From Phlegmacium glaucopus (lineage: Eukaryota; Basidiomycota; Agaricomycetes; Agaricales; Cortinariaceae): 64,000 nt of DNA. Below are positions 24,391 to 36,628 of the stretch, piece after piece. The notes below the pieces were generated by a model, which did not search any database, had not been told where the DNA came from, and saw nothing but the letters and a program-made list of their open reading frames with translations. The number at the start of each line of letters is the position of its first letter. Position 1 is the stretch's first letter. Made by a program: the position numbers and the translations under genes. The DNA lies in NCBI GenBank assembly GCA_015039465.1, contig MU130695.1, positions 221,603-285,602 on the forward strand, read 5' to 3'.

Positions 24391-26545
24391 ATGATACTGA
24401 ATAACGCCGATAACTTGAAACTTGTCATTTGCCTCAGTCTTGGATTGATAGTCTATTTCTACTTCACTAAGAGTCAGCGGTCCTCGCTCCCCTTGCCTCC
24501 TGGTCCTAAGAAACTTCCTCTCCTGGGAAATCTGTTGGACTTTCCGACAAGCAGCGAATGGCTGAAGTATGCCGAGTGGGCTAAAGAGTTCGGTACGTTT
24601 CCAGTATTTTAGCAGCTGCGAAATGATCGGTTAACCTCGTGGTAGACTCGAACATCATACATATCTATGCTTTTGGAAAAAATGTGATTATTCTGAATTC
24701 ATTTGAGGCGGCAATCGATCTATGCGATAGACGATCTTCCATTTATTCCAGTCGGTGGGTCCCGATTATTTCAGAAAGATGCATAATTCTCAATCCTCTG
24801 AAGACCGGCGTCTCCTATGCTCAATGATTTGTGAGCTCCATAACTTCTTCTACCAATTTTGTCATTGAAATGGATTCAAAAGGATGGGCTGGACATAGAC
24901 CATGCCAAACATGGCTTATGGAGACCGTTGGAGGGAACGCCGTCGGATGTTTCAAAAGTATTTTCATGCGTCAAATACCCAATTCTATCAACCCATACAG
25001 AGAGAATTCATCCGGAAAATGTTGCCACGTCTCCTAGATGCACCAGCTGAATTTTTGGGTATATCGAAGAAGTGAGTTGGTTCTCCTTCATCCTATTGAT
25101 TTTGGAACTTCATCTACTCAGCACGATTGGTGGAATGGCTATGTCAATGTCATATGGGATTCAGATAGAAGAAACCAACGATCCTTTCATCGACCTCGCC
25201 GAAGCGGCTATGATAAGTATTGGATTGGCTGTAAGGGTTGGAGCATTCCTCGTTGACGTGATTCCGATCCTCAAGTACGTTCCCGAGTTCATGCCTGGTG
25301 CTGGTTTCCAGAAACAAGCTCGGATCTGGCGAAAACTACAGGAAGACCTTAGAGAACGACCGTTTTTGGCGTCGATTGAAGCTATGGTATCTTATCTATA
25401 TATATTCTATCTATGACTTGGGTTGATTTTTATTAATTAGGCCTCTGGCAGTGCTCGACCGTCATTCACATCAGTGGCTTTGGGGGATGTTGACCAAAGT
25501 CTTGATATTGATCATCAACGAGAGGTAATACAGGATACAGCAGGGGTTGTATTCGCAGGTATATATTTACTGCTAACACATCACTTAACAATTACATTAT
25601 GAATGCCACAGCTGGGGCCGATACGACTCTTTCAGCAACGCACACATTTTTCCTTGCCATGGTTTGCTTCCCTGAAATCCAAATGAAAGCACAGGTGGAG
25701 ATCGATCGCGTTGTCGGCGGAAGGCTTCCCGACTTCGATGATATGGAGGACTTGCCATATCTCTCTGCACTTGTCAAAGAGGTTTTTAGGTTGGTTGTTT
25801 ACCTCTAAAGATTAAAATGCTGACAATGACATTTCCTATTCCTTCACTCAGATGGCAACCAGTCACGCCGTTGGGTAAGTTCACACCGAGCTATTTTAAA
25901 CCCTTTCTTGGAGTTAGGCAATAATCTATCTCAGGTGTCCCCCACTGTACCACCGAAGACGACGTCTATGAAGGATACCATATTCCCAATGGGTCCATTG
26001 TGCTACTCAATTCTTGGTATGAATGATATTTCCACCATAACTATGTCAGATGTTTCATCCTGGTGACTGATATAGGGCGATGCTTTACAATGAAGTTGAA
26101 TACCCCGACCCATCCGCTTTCCAACCCGAAAGATTTCTCAAAGACGGACAATTCGATTCAAATATACGTGATCCTGCCGCGATGGTCTTTGGATTTGGGC
26201 GAAGGTATAAATGAATACTAGTCCTATTTATGAGGTCGTGGAACTGATCAAAAGGAAATATAGATCGTGCCCTGGTAGCCACATAGCCTTCTCGACTGTT
26301 TGGCTTGCTGCAGCTAGTGTTCTGGCAACCTTCCATCTTTCTAAACCTGTGAATAAGGACGGTAGAGTTATTGAGCCTTCTCGTCAATACACTGATGTTG
26401 GCGCGTTCCGGTGGGTTAAAGCACAGTCAGTTAAACTCGGGGCTGATCCCTCTGCGACAGTTATCCTTTGCCTTTTGAGTGTATCATCAAGCCACGCTCT
26501 AATACAGCTGAGGGCCTCATTCGATCTGCAGCGGATTCTTACTGA
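24391..26545 (+). pseudogene. P450 array copy 4, one nonsense codon
   Basis: All 12 exons and splice sites are traceable, with AGADTT, EVFR, PERF and FGFGRRSCPG intact. The codon equivalent to Trp118 of copy 2 reads TAG (24896-24898, in ACA TAG ACC), which stops translation in exon 4. No other lesion was seen, so inactivation is recent, unless the base is a sequencing error or the codon is read through. Confidence 0.8.
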
Positions 26546-28617
26546 GCGATTTCTTCAATGAGAGGTCACTGTAGACTTCGATCCTGTACATTTAATCAGT
26601 CAATGCGTTTGTTAAATAGCCAAATGTTCTGTTGTTCGGAGAATGTCTAATTACACTCTCCAAGGACGACTGACGGCGAAAAGGCCATGATTCTTTACGA
26701 CAAGTTTCGATGGGAATTAGTTGCATGATGGTTGCACGCGAGAGTTTGAATGTACTTACGACTTGAGATCCAATTTAGCACCGTCACCGCTTTTTGTGCA
26801 GTCACCCTTTCAGGCAACGGTCTTCACCTGCGTACGGCACATCCTACCAAAAACGCCAAACAATCATTTAATATTATTTGTACAGTTGAAGTTTTCATAA
26901 TGCATAACATCGTGATGCATAGGTCTGGCGTCGGAACCACTGTGGGATGCAGGGAAATGAGATGCATAATGCATAGGCCCGGGGACCCCAATATGCACTA
27001 TCGGAGTATGTGGGAATTTTGTCTGTACTGATGAATGGCGACAACATAGGGTCGGGAAGTTGGAACGCCACCAATTTATTAGAATAATGCTTAACTTAAC
27101 AGGGTATAGCACTAAGAGTGGAATGACAGAACCTTCGTCATAAATGTCGAGCGAAGATCATTGATAAGTAAAATGCCTGCTGGTCCTGGACCCACCTGTA
27201 AACCTTTGATAAACCTTAAGCAAAACCCTACAAAACCCTAAGGCCCTTGTTACAAAGAATGCTGCCATGCATGGTTGCCTGTGGTGAAGTCATCGAACTT
27301 GATGATTCGGACTCGGAGGATTATGTTGATAATTTGCCCTCACAACGTGAAGTCATGAAGCTCTGTGGTCCGTGGAACGGTGGAAGGCTCGAAAAAGTTT
27401 ATGCCAAGTATGGAGGTGAGAGCTTCTCCATAGAATTGCCTTGAATTATGCAAGTACAAATCCCAGTTGTTGTATGAAGATCTTATTAGCTCTACTCAAA
27501 CATTGTTGACCCAGTATTTTACGAAAACATGTTCCTATCATAGATAGAGAACTTGGTCAGTGGGTCACGTATATCACAATATGTGACACTTTTCGTTGCA
27601 GTAATATGAGAATTTCTACTGTACTACTCTTACATGTGATTAGTGCTCAGCTACATACATCTACTAGTACAAACGCCTTCGGCGTGTTCCTCAGGGCACC
27701 GACGCCACGGACTTCTCCTCCATCTGTGTACGCTTCCGGACATAGATCGACTACTACTAGTACGAAAGCCGAAGGTATGGTGATATTGTAATGTTGTGGA
27801 GAAGATTTCTTTTTCGTCTCCGAAAGGTGCAATCCTGTGCAATCGCTGATTACCGTTCATAAAAATTGCTTCTAGACAAAGGGCATTTATGTTTCATGTA
27901 CATGATATTCCCCGATGACTGGTTCTATTGTTTCTCGGAATTTTATCTCGTTTTGTTTTTTTTTGCTACGAATCAAAGTACAGATGACCTCAGAAATTGT
28001 GAGGTGGAATAGGATAGATACACAGCAGTGCACAAACAGGTTACTCACATGTGTACGGATATGTAAAGACCAGTGCAGAACCCAGACTCGGATAAGATAA
28101 TGGCCAGCGGGTGTTTTATTTCAAGCTCAGCTGACGTGCCGACATTTGGCTCTATCCAAACTGTGACTGTCCACCAAATCTCCAGACTAACAGGCGTCAT
28201 CTACCAGGAATCCAGTCAGAAAACTTCCAGTCGATTGGAGAAGCACGAACGACCCCCATCCGCCCACAAATGCACGTCCTTGCTTCCCAGCTTTAAAATA
28301 AAAATAATGGCATTACATCTGTTCGACACTTGATCTGACAGAACTCAGATGTGCCATGCTGCCCCACTCAAACCGGTCTGTGGCTTTGAATTCTTCGCAA
28401 TTGTTCGAGTCTATTTTCAGCCTACCCCTCTAAACCCATGAATGCATGACCCTTCATAACCCATAGCCCTTCCACCGGGCCTTCCACCGAAAGGTATGGG
28501 TTAAGAGGGTGACCCGGACTGTATATGTGCCTTGCTCGGCGCATTAGTTATTTAGTTCACACACTATAAAAGCGCTTCTCCCTTCAAAAGTGCCCACGGA
28601 TCACCAATCATCTCGCT
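26546..28617. other. Spacer between P450 copies 4 and 5
   Basis: Besides shared flanks it contains a 26890-27550 stretch not seen in other spacers. This stretch includes repeated atgcat/gcataatgcata motifs and a 65-codon frame (27247-27444) with an acidic VIELDDSDSEDYVDN run that may be a fragment of an unrelated gene. A forward tail fragment follows at 27651-27990, then the P450 5' flank and a degraded palindrome-TATA module (28424-28526). Confidence 0.6.
27651..27990 (+). repeat. Tail fragment of the 12-13 kb gene
   Basis: Covers the donor from the NGHETP region through the stop codon and into the 3' UTR (ggaattttatctcgtttt). Small deletions disrupt the frame. Confidence 0.85.
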
Positions 28618-30749
28618 ATGATACTGAATGCCACCGATAACTTGAAACTCGCCATTTGTCTCAGTCTTGGATTAATAGTCTATTTCTACTTCACTAAGAA
28701 CAAGCAGTCCTTGCTGCCCTTGCCTCCTGGTCCCAAGAAACTTCCTCTCCTGGGAAATCTGTTGGACTTTCCGAAACGCAGCGAATGGCTGAAGTATGCC
28801 GAGTGGGCTAAAGAGTTCAGTACGTTTCCAGTAGTTCAATATCTGCTAAAGAATTAGTTAACTCCGTCGTAGACTCGAACGTCATACATATCTATGCTTT
28901 TGGAAGAAATGTGATTATTCTGAATTCATTTGAAGCGGCAGTCGATCTATGCGATAAACGATCTTCCATTTATTCCAGTCGGTGGGTCCCGATTATTCCG
29001 GAAACATGCACAATTCTCAATCCCTCTGAAGACCGGTATCTCCTATGATCACTGATTTGTAAACTACATGACTTCTTCTACCAGTTTTGTCATTGAAATG
29101 GTTTCAAAAGGATGGGCTGGGGATGGGCCATGTCAATCATGGTTTATGGAGACCCTTGAAGGGAACGCCGACGTATGATTCAAAAGCATTTTCACGCGTC
29201 AAATGCCCAATTCTATCAACCCATCCAGAGAGAATTCATCCGGAAAATGTTACCCCGTCTCCTAGATGCGCCCGGTGAATTTTTGGGTATATCTCGGCAG
29301 TAAGTTGTTTCTCCTTTATCTGTCGATTTTGGAACCTAATCGTCTCCTCAGCACGATTGGTGGAATGGCTCTATCAATGTCATATGGCATTCAGATAAAA
29401 GAAACCAACGATCCTTTCATCGACCTCGCGGAGGCGGCTGTGGGAAGTGTTGGATTGGCTGTAAGGGTTGGAGGATTTCTCGTTGACGTGATTCCAGTCC
29501 TCAAGTACGTTCCCGAGTTCGTGCCTGGTGCTGGATTCCAGAAACAAGCTCGGATCTGGCGAAAATTACAGGAAGACTTTAGGGAACGGCCATTTTCAGC
29601 ATCGATTGAAGCTATGGTACTACTCTTATTTATGCATATTCTATTTATGACCTGGATTGATTAGGCCTCTGGACGTGCTCGACCTTCATTCACATCAGTG
29701 GCTTTGGGGGATGTCAACGAAAGTCTTGATATTGATCACCAACGAGAGGTAATACAGGATACAGCAGGCGTTATATTCGCAGGTATATATTTACGCTAAT
29801 ACATCTCTTAACAAATTATGAATGCCACGCAGGTGGGGCCGATACGACTGTTTCGGCGACGCACACATTTTTCCTTGCCATGGTATGCTTCCCTGAAATC
29901 CAAATGAAAGCACAGGCGGAGCTCGATCGCGTGGTCAGCGGGAGGCTTCCCGACTTTGATGATATGGAGGACTTGCCATATCTCTCGGCACTTGTCAAAG
30001 AGGTTCTTAGGTCAGTTGCTTACCTCTAACGATAAAAATTTCCACAATGACATTTCCTATCCCCTCACTCAGATGGCAACCAGTCACACCATGTGGTAAG
30101 TTCACACCGAGTTCTTTTAAACTCTTTCTTGGAGTCAGGCAATAATCCTGTCTCAGGTTTCCCCCACTGTACTACCGAAGACGACGTCTATGAAGGATAC
30201 CATATTCCCAATGGGTCTATTGTGGTCTTCAATTCTTGGTATGAATGATTTGACTATGCCAGATGTTTCGTCCTGATGGTTGATATAGGGCGATGCTTCA
30301 CAATGAAGCTGAATACCCCGACCCATCCTCTTTCAAGCCGGAAAGATTTCTCAAGGACGGACAACTTGATCCAAATATCCGTGATCCTGCTGCGATAGCT
30401 TTTGGATTTGGGCGAAGGTAGAAATGGATAAGCCTACTTACGAGGTCGTCGAACTGATCAACAGCAAATGTAGAATATGCCCTGGTAGCCACATAGCCTT
30501 CTCGACCCTTTGGCTCACTGCAGCTAGTATTCTGGCGACCTTCCAGCTTTCTAAACCTGTGGATAAGGATGGTAGAGTTATTGAACCTTCTCGTGAATAC
30601 ACTGATACTGGCCGGTGAGTTAAACCATAGTCACTTACACTCGAGGCTGAGCCTTCTGGAACAGTCGTCCTTTGCCTTTCGAGTGTATTATCAAGCCACG
30701 TTCTAATACAGCTGAGGGGCTCATTCGATCTGCGGCAGATTCTTACTGA
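28618..30749 (+). pseudogene. P450 array copy 5, one nonsense codon
   Basis: Twelve exons are traceable with GGADTT, EVLR, PERF and FGFGRRICPG. The codon equivalent to Trp129 of copy 2 reads TGA (29157-29159, CCT TGA AGG where other copies have CCT TGG AGA). The exon before the last is also two codons shorter (TDTGR against TDTGVFR). The promoter palindrome upstream is imperfect and the TATA box reads TATATG. Confidence 0.8.
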
Positions 30750-31009
30750 GCGATTTCGTCAATGGGGAGTCACCAGTGTACATGACGGCTCACTTTGATC
30801 CTGTATGTTTCATCAGTCGATGTGTTTGTTAAATAATCAAATATTTTATTCGGTGAATTCCAAGGATGACTGACGGCAAATGGGAGGGAAAATGCTATGA
30901 TTCATTTTGACAAGTTTTGATGAGAAAGGCTTACACTAGTCCTGGCATGGTCCGCATGGACACAAAAAAGGTTTATTTCAGAGCACAAAAACTACAGGAA
31001 TGGGAAGAT

Positions 31010-32774
31010 TTAAACATGACTGGAACATATGGGGCAGGCATAAAATTTCCAGGTTTTCCCACCCAGGAAATCTTCCAAGAAATTCTCACCCAATTGCTCT
31101 AACCAATCCTCTGGACATTGCTCTTGTTTTTGCCAGTCCTCAATAAGCCCCTTCTGCACACCACTCCCCGTATTCAGCCAATTGTTATCGAAATCATATT
31201 CCCCAGCCTGACCCCTGACTGTTGGCCCCTGAAGGACTTGGTCAAAGATGGCTGGCAGGCCATCGTCCCCAAGCATCTCCTTGTCCAACTCCTCTTCCTG
31301 GTCAATGACCAAGTAGTCCTGGTCTGTTGCCCAGTCCAGTCCCACTACCACATCTCCCAGACAACCATCATGAAACCACAACTGGCACTCATAACAATAG
31401 CGTTGCTGATCGATTGCTGGATTGTAGTCACCCTGGCAGATGGTGCATTTGGTTCGTTCCTGTCGAAGGAACCAGATCTGGCTGTTCATCCGTGGTGGGG
31501 TTGGTGATGAGTCATTGAAAACTCGAAAATACCATCGCATATTGTCAATGATTTTGTCAGAACTAATCCATTCCACTTTGTCATCAAACAAGAGCTCTGT
31601 GGGTGCCAAGATCATAGCCCTGCCCCATAAATTTAAACATGGTTGATGACAGTAAAAACAAACTCACTCATCCTCTTTTAAGACCGAGCGATAATATTGG
31701 ACATATAAATAGAATGGTGCCTTCGCCCCCTTCAACTCCTTCACATAAGCCATCCGGAAGTCTTTTGTAAGATCTACATTCTTCAGGGATCCATGTGGAA
31801 CCACATAAACACTTGAATGAAAAACCCTGGTAAGTATGACACAGATTTAATCCACTGAGCTGCAAACCTGTCCTGCTGTTTTATTGTGCATACCAAATTC
31901 CCTTTGGTAATCTGGATTTGTTTGACTAAAATATTGCCATTCATGATACAGCTATGGGACACATATCGGTGAGGACTTACTAGAAACTACATTTTGTCTT
32001 GCTGGTGTCTTCTTCCTGGCACTTGATCTGAGTTTGGGCATAGGAGCTACACAGATGCATGTATCAGTACCCATACTTTCCCAGAGAGCCCTAGAGCGTA
32101 CTCTGAGGAACAGCTAGCTCAGAACCAGTGGCCATGTATTCATCCAATGAGTTCATTTCTTCATCATCCTCAATAAAACTGCCCTCTGACAGACTTGTAA
32201 AGGAAATGTAAAACAAAGTTGAGGATTAAGTAATGGATGGGAAATGAAAGGCTCACCGAGAAGTGGTTTCTTTCTCCTTTTTCTTCAACTTCTTTCTCTC
32301 CTGGGCCCATTCAGGTTCTGGGACTGCTTCTGGCTCAGATTCATCCAAAGACCTTTGTCGTTTTCGAGACGATCGATGGCGCATTGGCTTTGATAGCTTC
32401 CCAGTTGGGTGGAGAATTAACATCCCTGTTACAAGGCCCTAAGAGGTATAAATATCTTCAAATGTTGCTTTGCTTACCTTCCACCTCAGTCTCCTCATCA
32501 CCATTTGATGCGAAATATATGCCCCCCTGCCGCTGCTCTTCGACGTAAGAAGCAACAGTAGCAAGAGCATGTCGGATGTCAGGCGGGAGCTTTGGTACGT
32601 GTTGTGCATTTGCGAGGTAGTCTGCGATCATGTGAGCTTGGAACATTGCCGTCTGTGATACGGCTATAGGACACATATCAGTAAAGACTTACTATATCGG
32701 TTGTATTGATCTGTGTCGTCGTCGTTGACAATGGGGTCATGTAAAATTGGTGAAATATGTGCACGTCGTGACAT
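31010..32774 (-). CDS. BAH domain plus split PHD-like zinc-finger protein
   Basis: Eight exons join in phase to 468 aa: 32693-32774, 32478-32663, 32257-32425, 32102-32193, 31981-32046, 31868-31925, 31668-31811, 31010-31619. The N-terminal half is charged and disordered (RKKLKKKEKE, RSSARKKTPARQN). From about residue 218 a BAH-like domain begins (SVYVVPHGSLKNVDL, PFYLYVQYYRS, PTELLFDD, DKIIDNMRWYFRVF). It is followed by metal-ligand pairs CTIC, CYEC, HDGC and, about 90 residues later, CPIC, the cross-brace spacing of a PHD-like finger with a large insertion. This suggests a nuclear chromatin-binding protein. It sits inside a 5.7 kb block that interrupts the P450 array. Confidence 0.75.
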
Positions 32775-33269
32775 GTCGAATGTTCGGTTCAAAATGGAAT
32801 CGATCCTTAGTCTCCCGTAGACAGACTTCGTAAACTACCGATAATCAGTTGATGATGAGTCGATATGGAATCGATCCTTACTCGTTGACCTGATTGTGAC
32901 ATTACGTCATGCTTTGCCATGTCCACTAAAATCTCATTTCGAGTTCACAAGCTGTCAATGTCGAATATCTGTGGCATAGGTTTGCTTCCTCGTGTGTCCT
33001 CGTCAATCTGGTGTGTGGTTTAGATTAGATTTAGTCGCCGTCCCCCTTCATACGTCTTGCATTTTAAATTTACATACTCTATTTATTCGTTTCGCATGAG
33101 ATGTATGGCTGAAGCAAATTGTGGGCAGGTGCGGAATTGCAAACCCAGTTCATAGGCTGATTACTGTATCATTATTCGGAGAAATGGAAGACAACCTCAC
33201 AAAGAAACGGGAGCGAAAAACATAACGCAACCAGTGCACACACAAATCAGGATATCGATTTGAACACTT
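32775..33269. other. Intergenic region
   Basis: This is the presumed promoter side of the BAH gene and the 3' side of the URC1 pseudogene. No gene or repeat was recognised. Confidence 0.5.
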
Positions 33270-35343
33270 TTAGTGTTCCGTCTCCTCCCAAGTCCTACCA
33301 ACTGTCTTAAAAAGATCTGCTTCCGTTATCTGCTTTCCACTGGAGAAATACCCGGCTGCGATTTTAGCATCGATCTCTACCCTCGAATCCGGAGGTATAA
33401 GATGATCTGAACAAAGAAGAATGAAAATTCAGTATAATTGACCCAAAGGACCATAAAAAATGTGGCTGAGGGAAGAAAGCCGGTGGTACGAGGAGAGAAA
33501 CCGAGAGCAGTAGAAAAGAACACACCAGGAAGATCGTATCTCTTCTTGATCAGAATCCCACTCTTCACAATAGCATCATACTTCATATCGCTCATCGAAA
33601 CCATATTGTCAATCTTAGTGATCCCAAGCCAATGTACTATATCAGGCATCAAGGCTTGGAATCGCATATCTTTCACACCAGCAATCATGTCCGTCGATTT
33701 GAAGTATTTGTCAGCGGAATCGCCACCTCGTTTGCGGAGGTTATAAACTAGGTATCTTAAATCAAAAGATCAAAGATCAGAAACACTAGCGTGAAAGGCA
33801 AAGCGTGTACTTAGTCACTTCTCCTAAAGTAAACGACGAGGCCTACACCCTCTGGCGAACGAAGTTCGTCAATAATGATATATATAGATATTCAAGGTTA
33901 CCTACCTTTCTGGGCGGTTCGTATACATTCCTTCATGGCATATGTAAGGTATGGCTTGCAAGTGCAAATATCTGACCCAAATACGTCGGAACCGTTGCCT
34001 TTAAAGGAGCGAATCTTTTTAGCAAAAAAAGCCAAAAAGGTTTGATGATTACATACATTCGTCATGCACGCGTAACGTCAAGTCTTTACTTGCATCAGAC
34101 ATGAAAGCAGGATTTCCGACTTGAGAGAAAAAAGATAGTTCAACATCAGAAAAAGTGTTAGCAAAAAGATGAGCTCTTACAGATGTAGACGGTGAGACAG
34201 CCAATAGGAGGTAGAAAGACTTTGACATCGGAACGTGTGATGAGTTCGGGGTACATTCCTCCCGTGTCTTCGAACAAAGCACGTCCCAGAAGACTTTCCG
34301 AGCTAATGGGGTTTAGGTGACTTTTCAGTAAACAAGAAACGATCAAAGAGAACAGGAGAATCCACATACATGCCGAATCTCTCAGCCACCCCAGGTAAAT
34401 ACCACACTGGCTCCACCGTTGCCTTGCTCACAGTCACTTCAACTACTGAAATTTCACTCTTCAGAACAATATGTCCGTCCACAGTAATATCGCCCTTCCT
34501 TGCTGCATCATCTAATTCACTCATCTTCAAATGGGCTTTGGTAACCGCGATGCTGGGCCTCGCATCCAGCCCCATTTCTTCTATCTCCGCGCGAAAGACA
34601 CTTGGTACTGAATGACCCCAAGGATCAAACGATACGATCTTGGTCGGGTCATACCAAGCAGGGTTGGGTGTGATGGATACGGGAGGTTCTGTGTGGCTGT
34701 AATCGGGTTTGTGGGTGGGACTCAGAGAACCCATAGCAATTGACAATGCTCGATATAGAGTATGATCCGGAGTGGGCACCGATGGCATTTCTATGTTTTA
34801 TAGAGGAAGGAAGTCGTGAACAGATGACAGGACCTCGAACGATGGGATCCTCAGCTCCCCATTTGAGCGGATGAGGTGTGATACCATGTTGATCAGAATA
34901 AGCTTATAATATGGGTCGCAAATTAGTTATTTTGAAGATACATATGATGGACTTTCTCGAACAAAAAGAATGGTTGCTGCTCACTTGTAAGGTTGACTCT
35001 ACCCGGATATAAAAGCTTTTCTCGCTCCTTGTCAGTCATAACCCCAGGACGTGAAATCGGGTTAACCGTCGGAGGAGCAGAAGCTATTCTCAGAGAAGGA
35101 ATCGGATTGGATCCTTTTGGAGGACTAGATGAAATGATTGCTTGCATGGGCGTCGGCTCAAGAGGCGAAGTCTGGCCATTTGTCGATAAGCCATCCAACT
35201 GAAGTCGCAAATGGGAGTGAGATGAGACGTGTGATTTCGTATAAATCAGACCCTTACTTTGCCTGCAATGTTTGCTGAGAGAGCTGTATTGCCTCCAGTT
35301 GCGCAAGAATCTGTGTTAATATCGCATCTGATACTGGCATCAT
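33270..35343 (-). pseudogene. URC1: GTP cyclohydrolase II-like uracil-catabolism gene (URC1 type), frame-broken
   Basis: Nearly the whole family sequence is present across about eight exons: RVNLTTYSDQHGI, HPLKWGAEDPIVRGPVI, HRNAIGAHSGSYS, SFDPWGHSV, WYLPGVAERFG, ALFEDTGGMYPELITR, LPPIGCLTVYI, LRVHDEC, NGSDVFGSDICTC, MRFQALMPDIVHWLGIT, SMSNMKYDAIV-like and a C-terminal EIDAKIAAGYFSSGKQ. Three lesions break it. The exon 1 donor region lacks one base (35257-35258). A net two-base loss sits between GSYS and YRAL (34751-34760). About 20 bases are lost between VVY and LGEVTK near 33826, removing the conserved NRKEGRA. In other fungi URC1 acts in pyrimidine degradation. This copy should be non-functional. 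Confidence 0.85.
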
Positions 35344-35720
35344 GGCTGTTGGTGCATGTTCAAACCCAAGCCCTAATAGTGCTCCGTGAAATGTGCACGT
35401 GCAAGGCCATAGAAATACGTAATCAGAGTGGCAGCGCCCTGTAAAATGTCGTCAATTATCAGCTTCCATAATTTGTATGGCTGGGGTCGGACCGAGGCAT
35501 CAGAGAGCTACAGGTAGATAACCGCAACAATGTGATCTGCAGTCCAGAATAACAGGGCTATCTCAATAACCAAAGGATCTGTCAGGTGTTAAGGCTTCTT
35601 CAAAGTCCTTCTCCGTCACCGCTGTCACAGTGAGTCAAGAAATAGTAATCAAACGTGCGCATAGATAGGTACAGTAATCGTCCAACAATAAATACAACCC
35701 GGTTGTTGATAAAGCGGTAG
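35344..35720. other. Intergenic region between VTI1 and the URC1 pseudogene
   Basis: Holds the 5' side of the URC1 pseudogene and the 3' side of VTI1; no gene recognised. Confidence 0.5.
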
Positions 35721-36612
35721 TTACTGGACCAGCTTGAAATACAATATAAAACAAATGAGGACGACAAAAAAGACACCGATAATGCTGAGGAAAATTCGCT
35801 GTTTATTCATCCTGTCATGGAAGCGACCAGTTAGCATATTGGTTTTCTCTAACTCAAAATGGAAGACTAGAAGACATACTGTCGGACCATCCCTTTAATC
35901 GTACTCGACGCTTGCTGATAGAGACATCTGCAGTTTGCAGCTAATAATGAATGCAAGAGACAATTATTACACACGACGGAGAGAGACAACTTAGAAAAAA
36001 CGAACCGTATTTCGTGAATTCTCGATTTGTTCGCGTTGTCCCACCAGTGAACGCAATATATCCGCTCCATGAGTCTCCGTTTCTAGTGCGATGCTCGTCG
36101 ATTCAGCTATCCTCCTAGAACCATCTGAAAGTGTTTGGGTTCCAGCCAGAAGCCTTGTTCGGTCACTTCTTTCGCCGTATGGATCATCAGAGTTGACAGA
36201 CCCGCCAGTCTTGAACGCCCCGAGAAGGTCTGTACGAGCGGCTTGAGAGTGTAGATCCTTGGAAAGTTTTTTGTATTTGGTTAAATCGGATTTGGCTTGC
36301 TTTAGACGAGAAGTGTAGGGGGCTTTAACAGACTGCGGAATGACTTGGATCTCAACTTCAAGTTGGGATACCTAGAAAGAATGGTGAGGATTGCATTTGT
36401 GTGAGTCTTGATAGATGGAAGATGTACGATATCGTCTGCTTCATCGAGCTCAAGCTCTACTTTCCGTAGCGCAGCTTTGCGTTGTTCTTGCAGGAAAACG
36501 ACCTCCAAGTTTGATTCTTTCCACTTCCTTCGAGTTTATTCGATATGCTTCGGATTATATGTTTGAAGTCTTGTTCGTACGAGTCGAACAGCGCTGTCGG
36601 CGTTGCGTCCAT
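35721..36612 (-). CDS. VTI1: VTI1-type SNARE, with a frame problem near its start and no normal promoter
   Basis: The ATG at 36612 opens ATPTALFDSYEQDF, the usual Vti1 N-terminal helix. After a problem region come EQRKAALRKVELELDEAD, SQLEVEIQVIPQSVKAPY, KKLSKDLHSQAARTDLL, a SNARE motif (SRRIAESTSIALETETHGAD, then LRSLVGQREQIENSRNT) and, after two introns, a C-terminal membrane anchor (RIFLSIIGVFFVVLICFILY). Vti1 serves Golgi-endosome-vacuole fusion. Between GSGKNQT and EQRK about 20 nt do not keep frame. A 38-nt intron (gtggaa...tgcaag, 36492-36529) would restore it while removing about five residues, otherwise the gene is frameshifted. The upstream sequence becomes P450-derived after about 17 bp, so the native promoter is gone. 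Confidence 0.75.
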
Positions 36613-36628
36613 TGTCAGGAAGGAAGAG

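Noticed and set aside
27218..27242. Telomere-like accctacaaaaccctaag stretch
   Set aside because: Only two imperfect units and no longer tract; chance similarity is more likely than an interstitial telomere.
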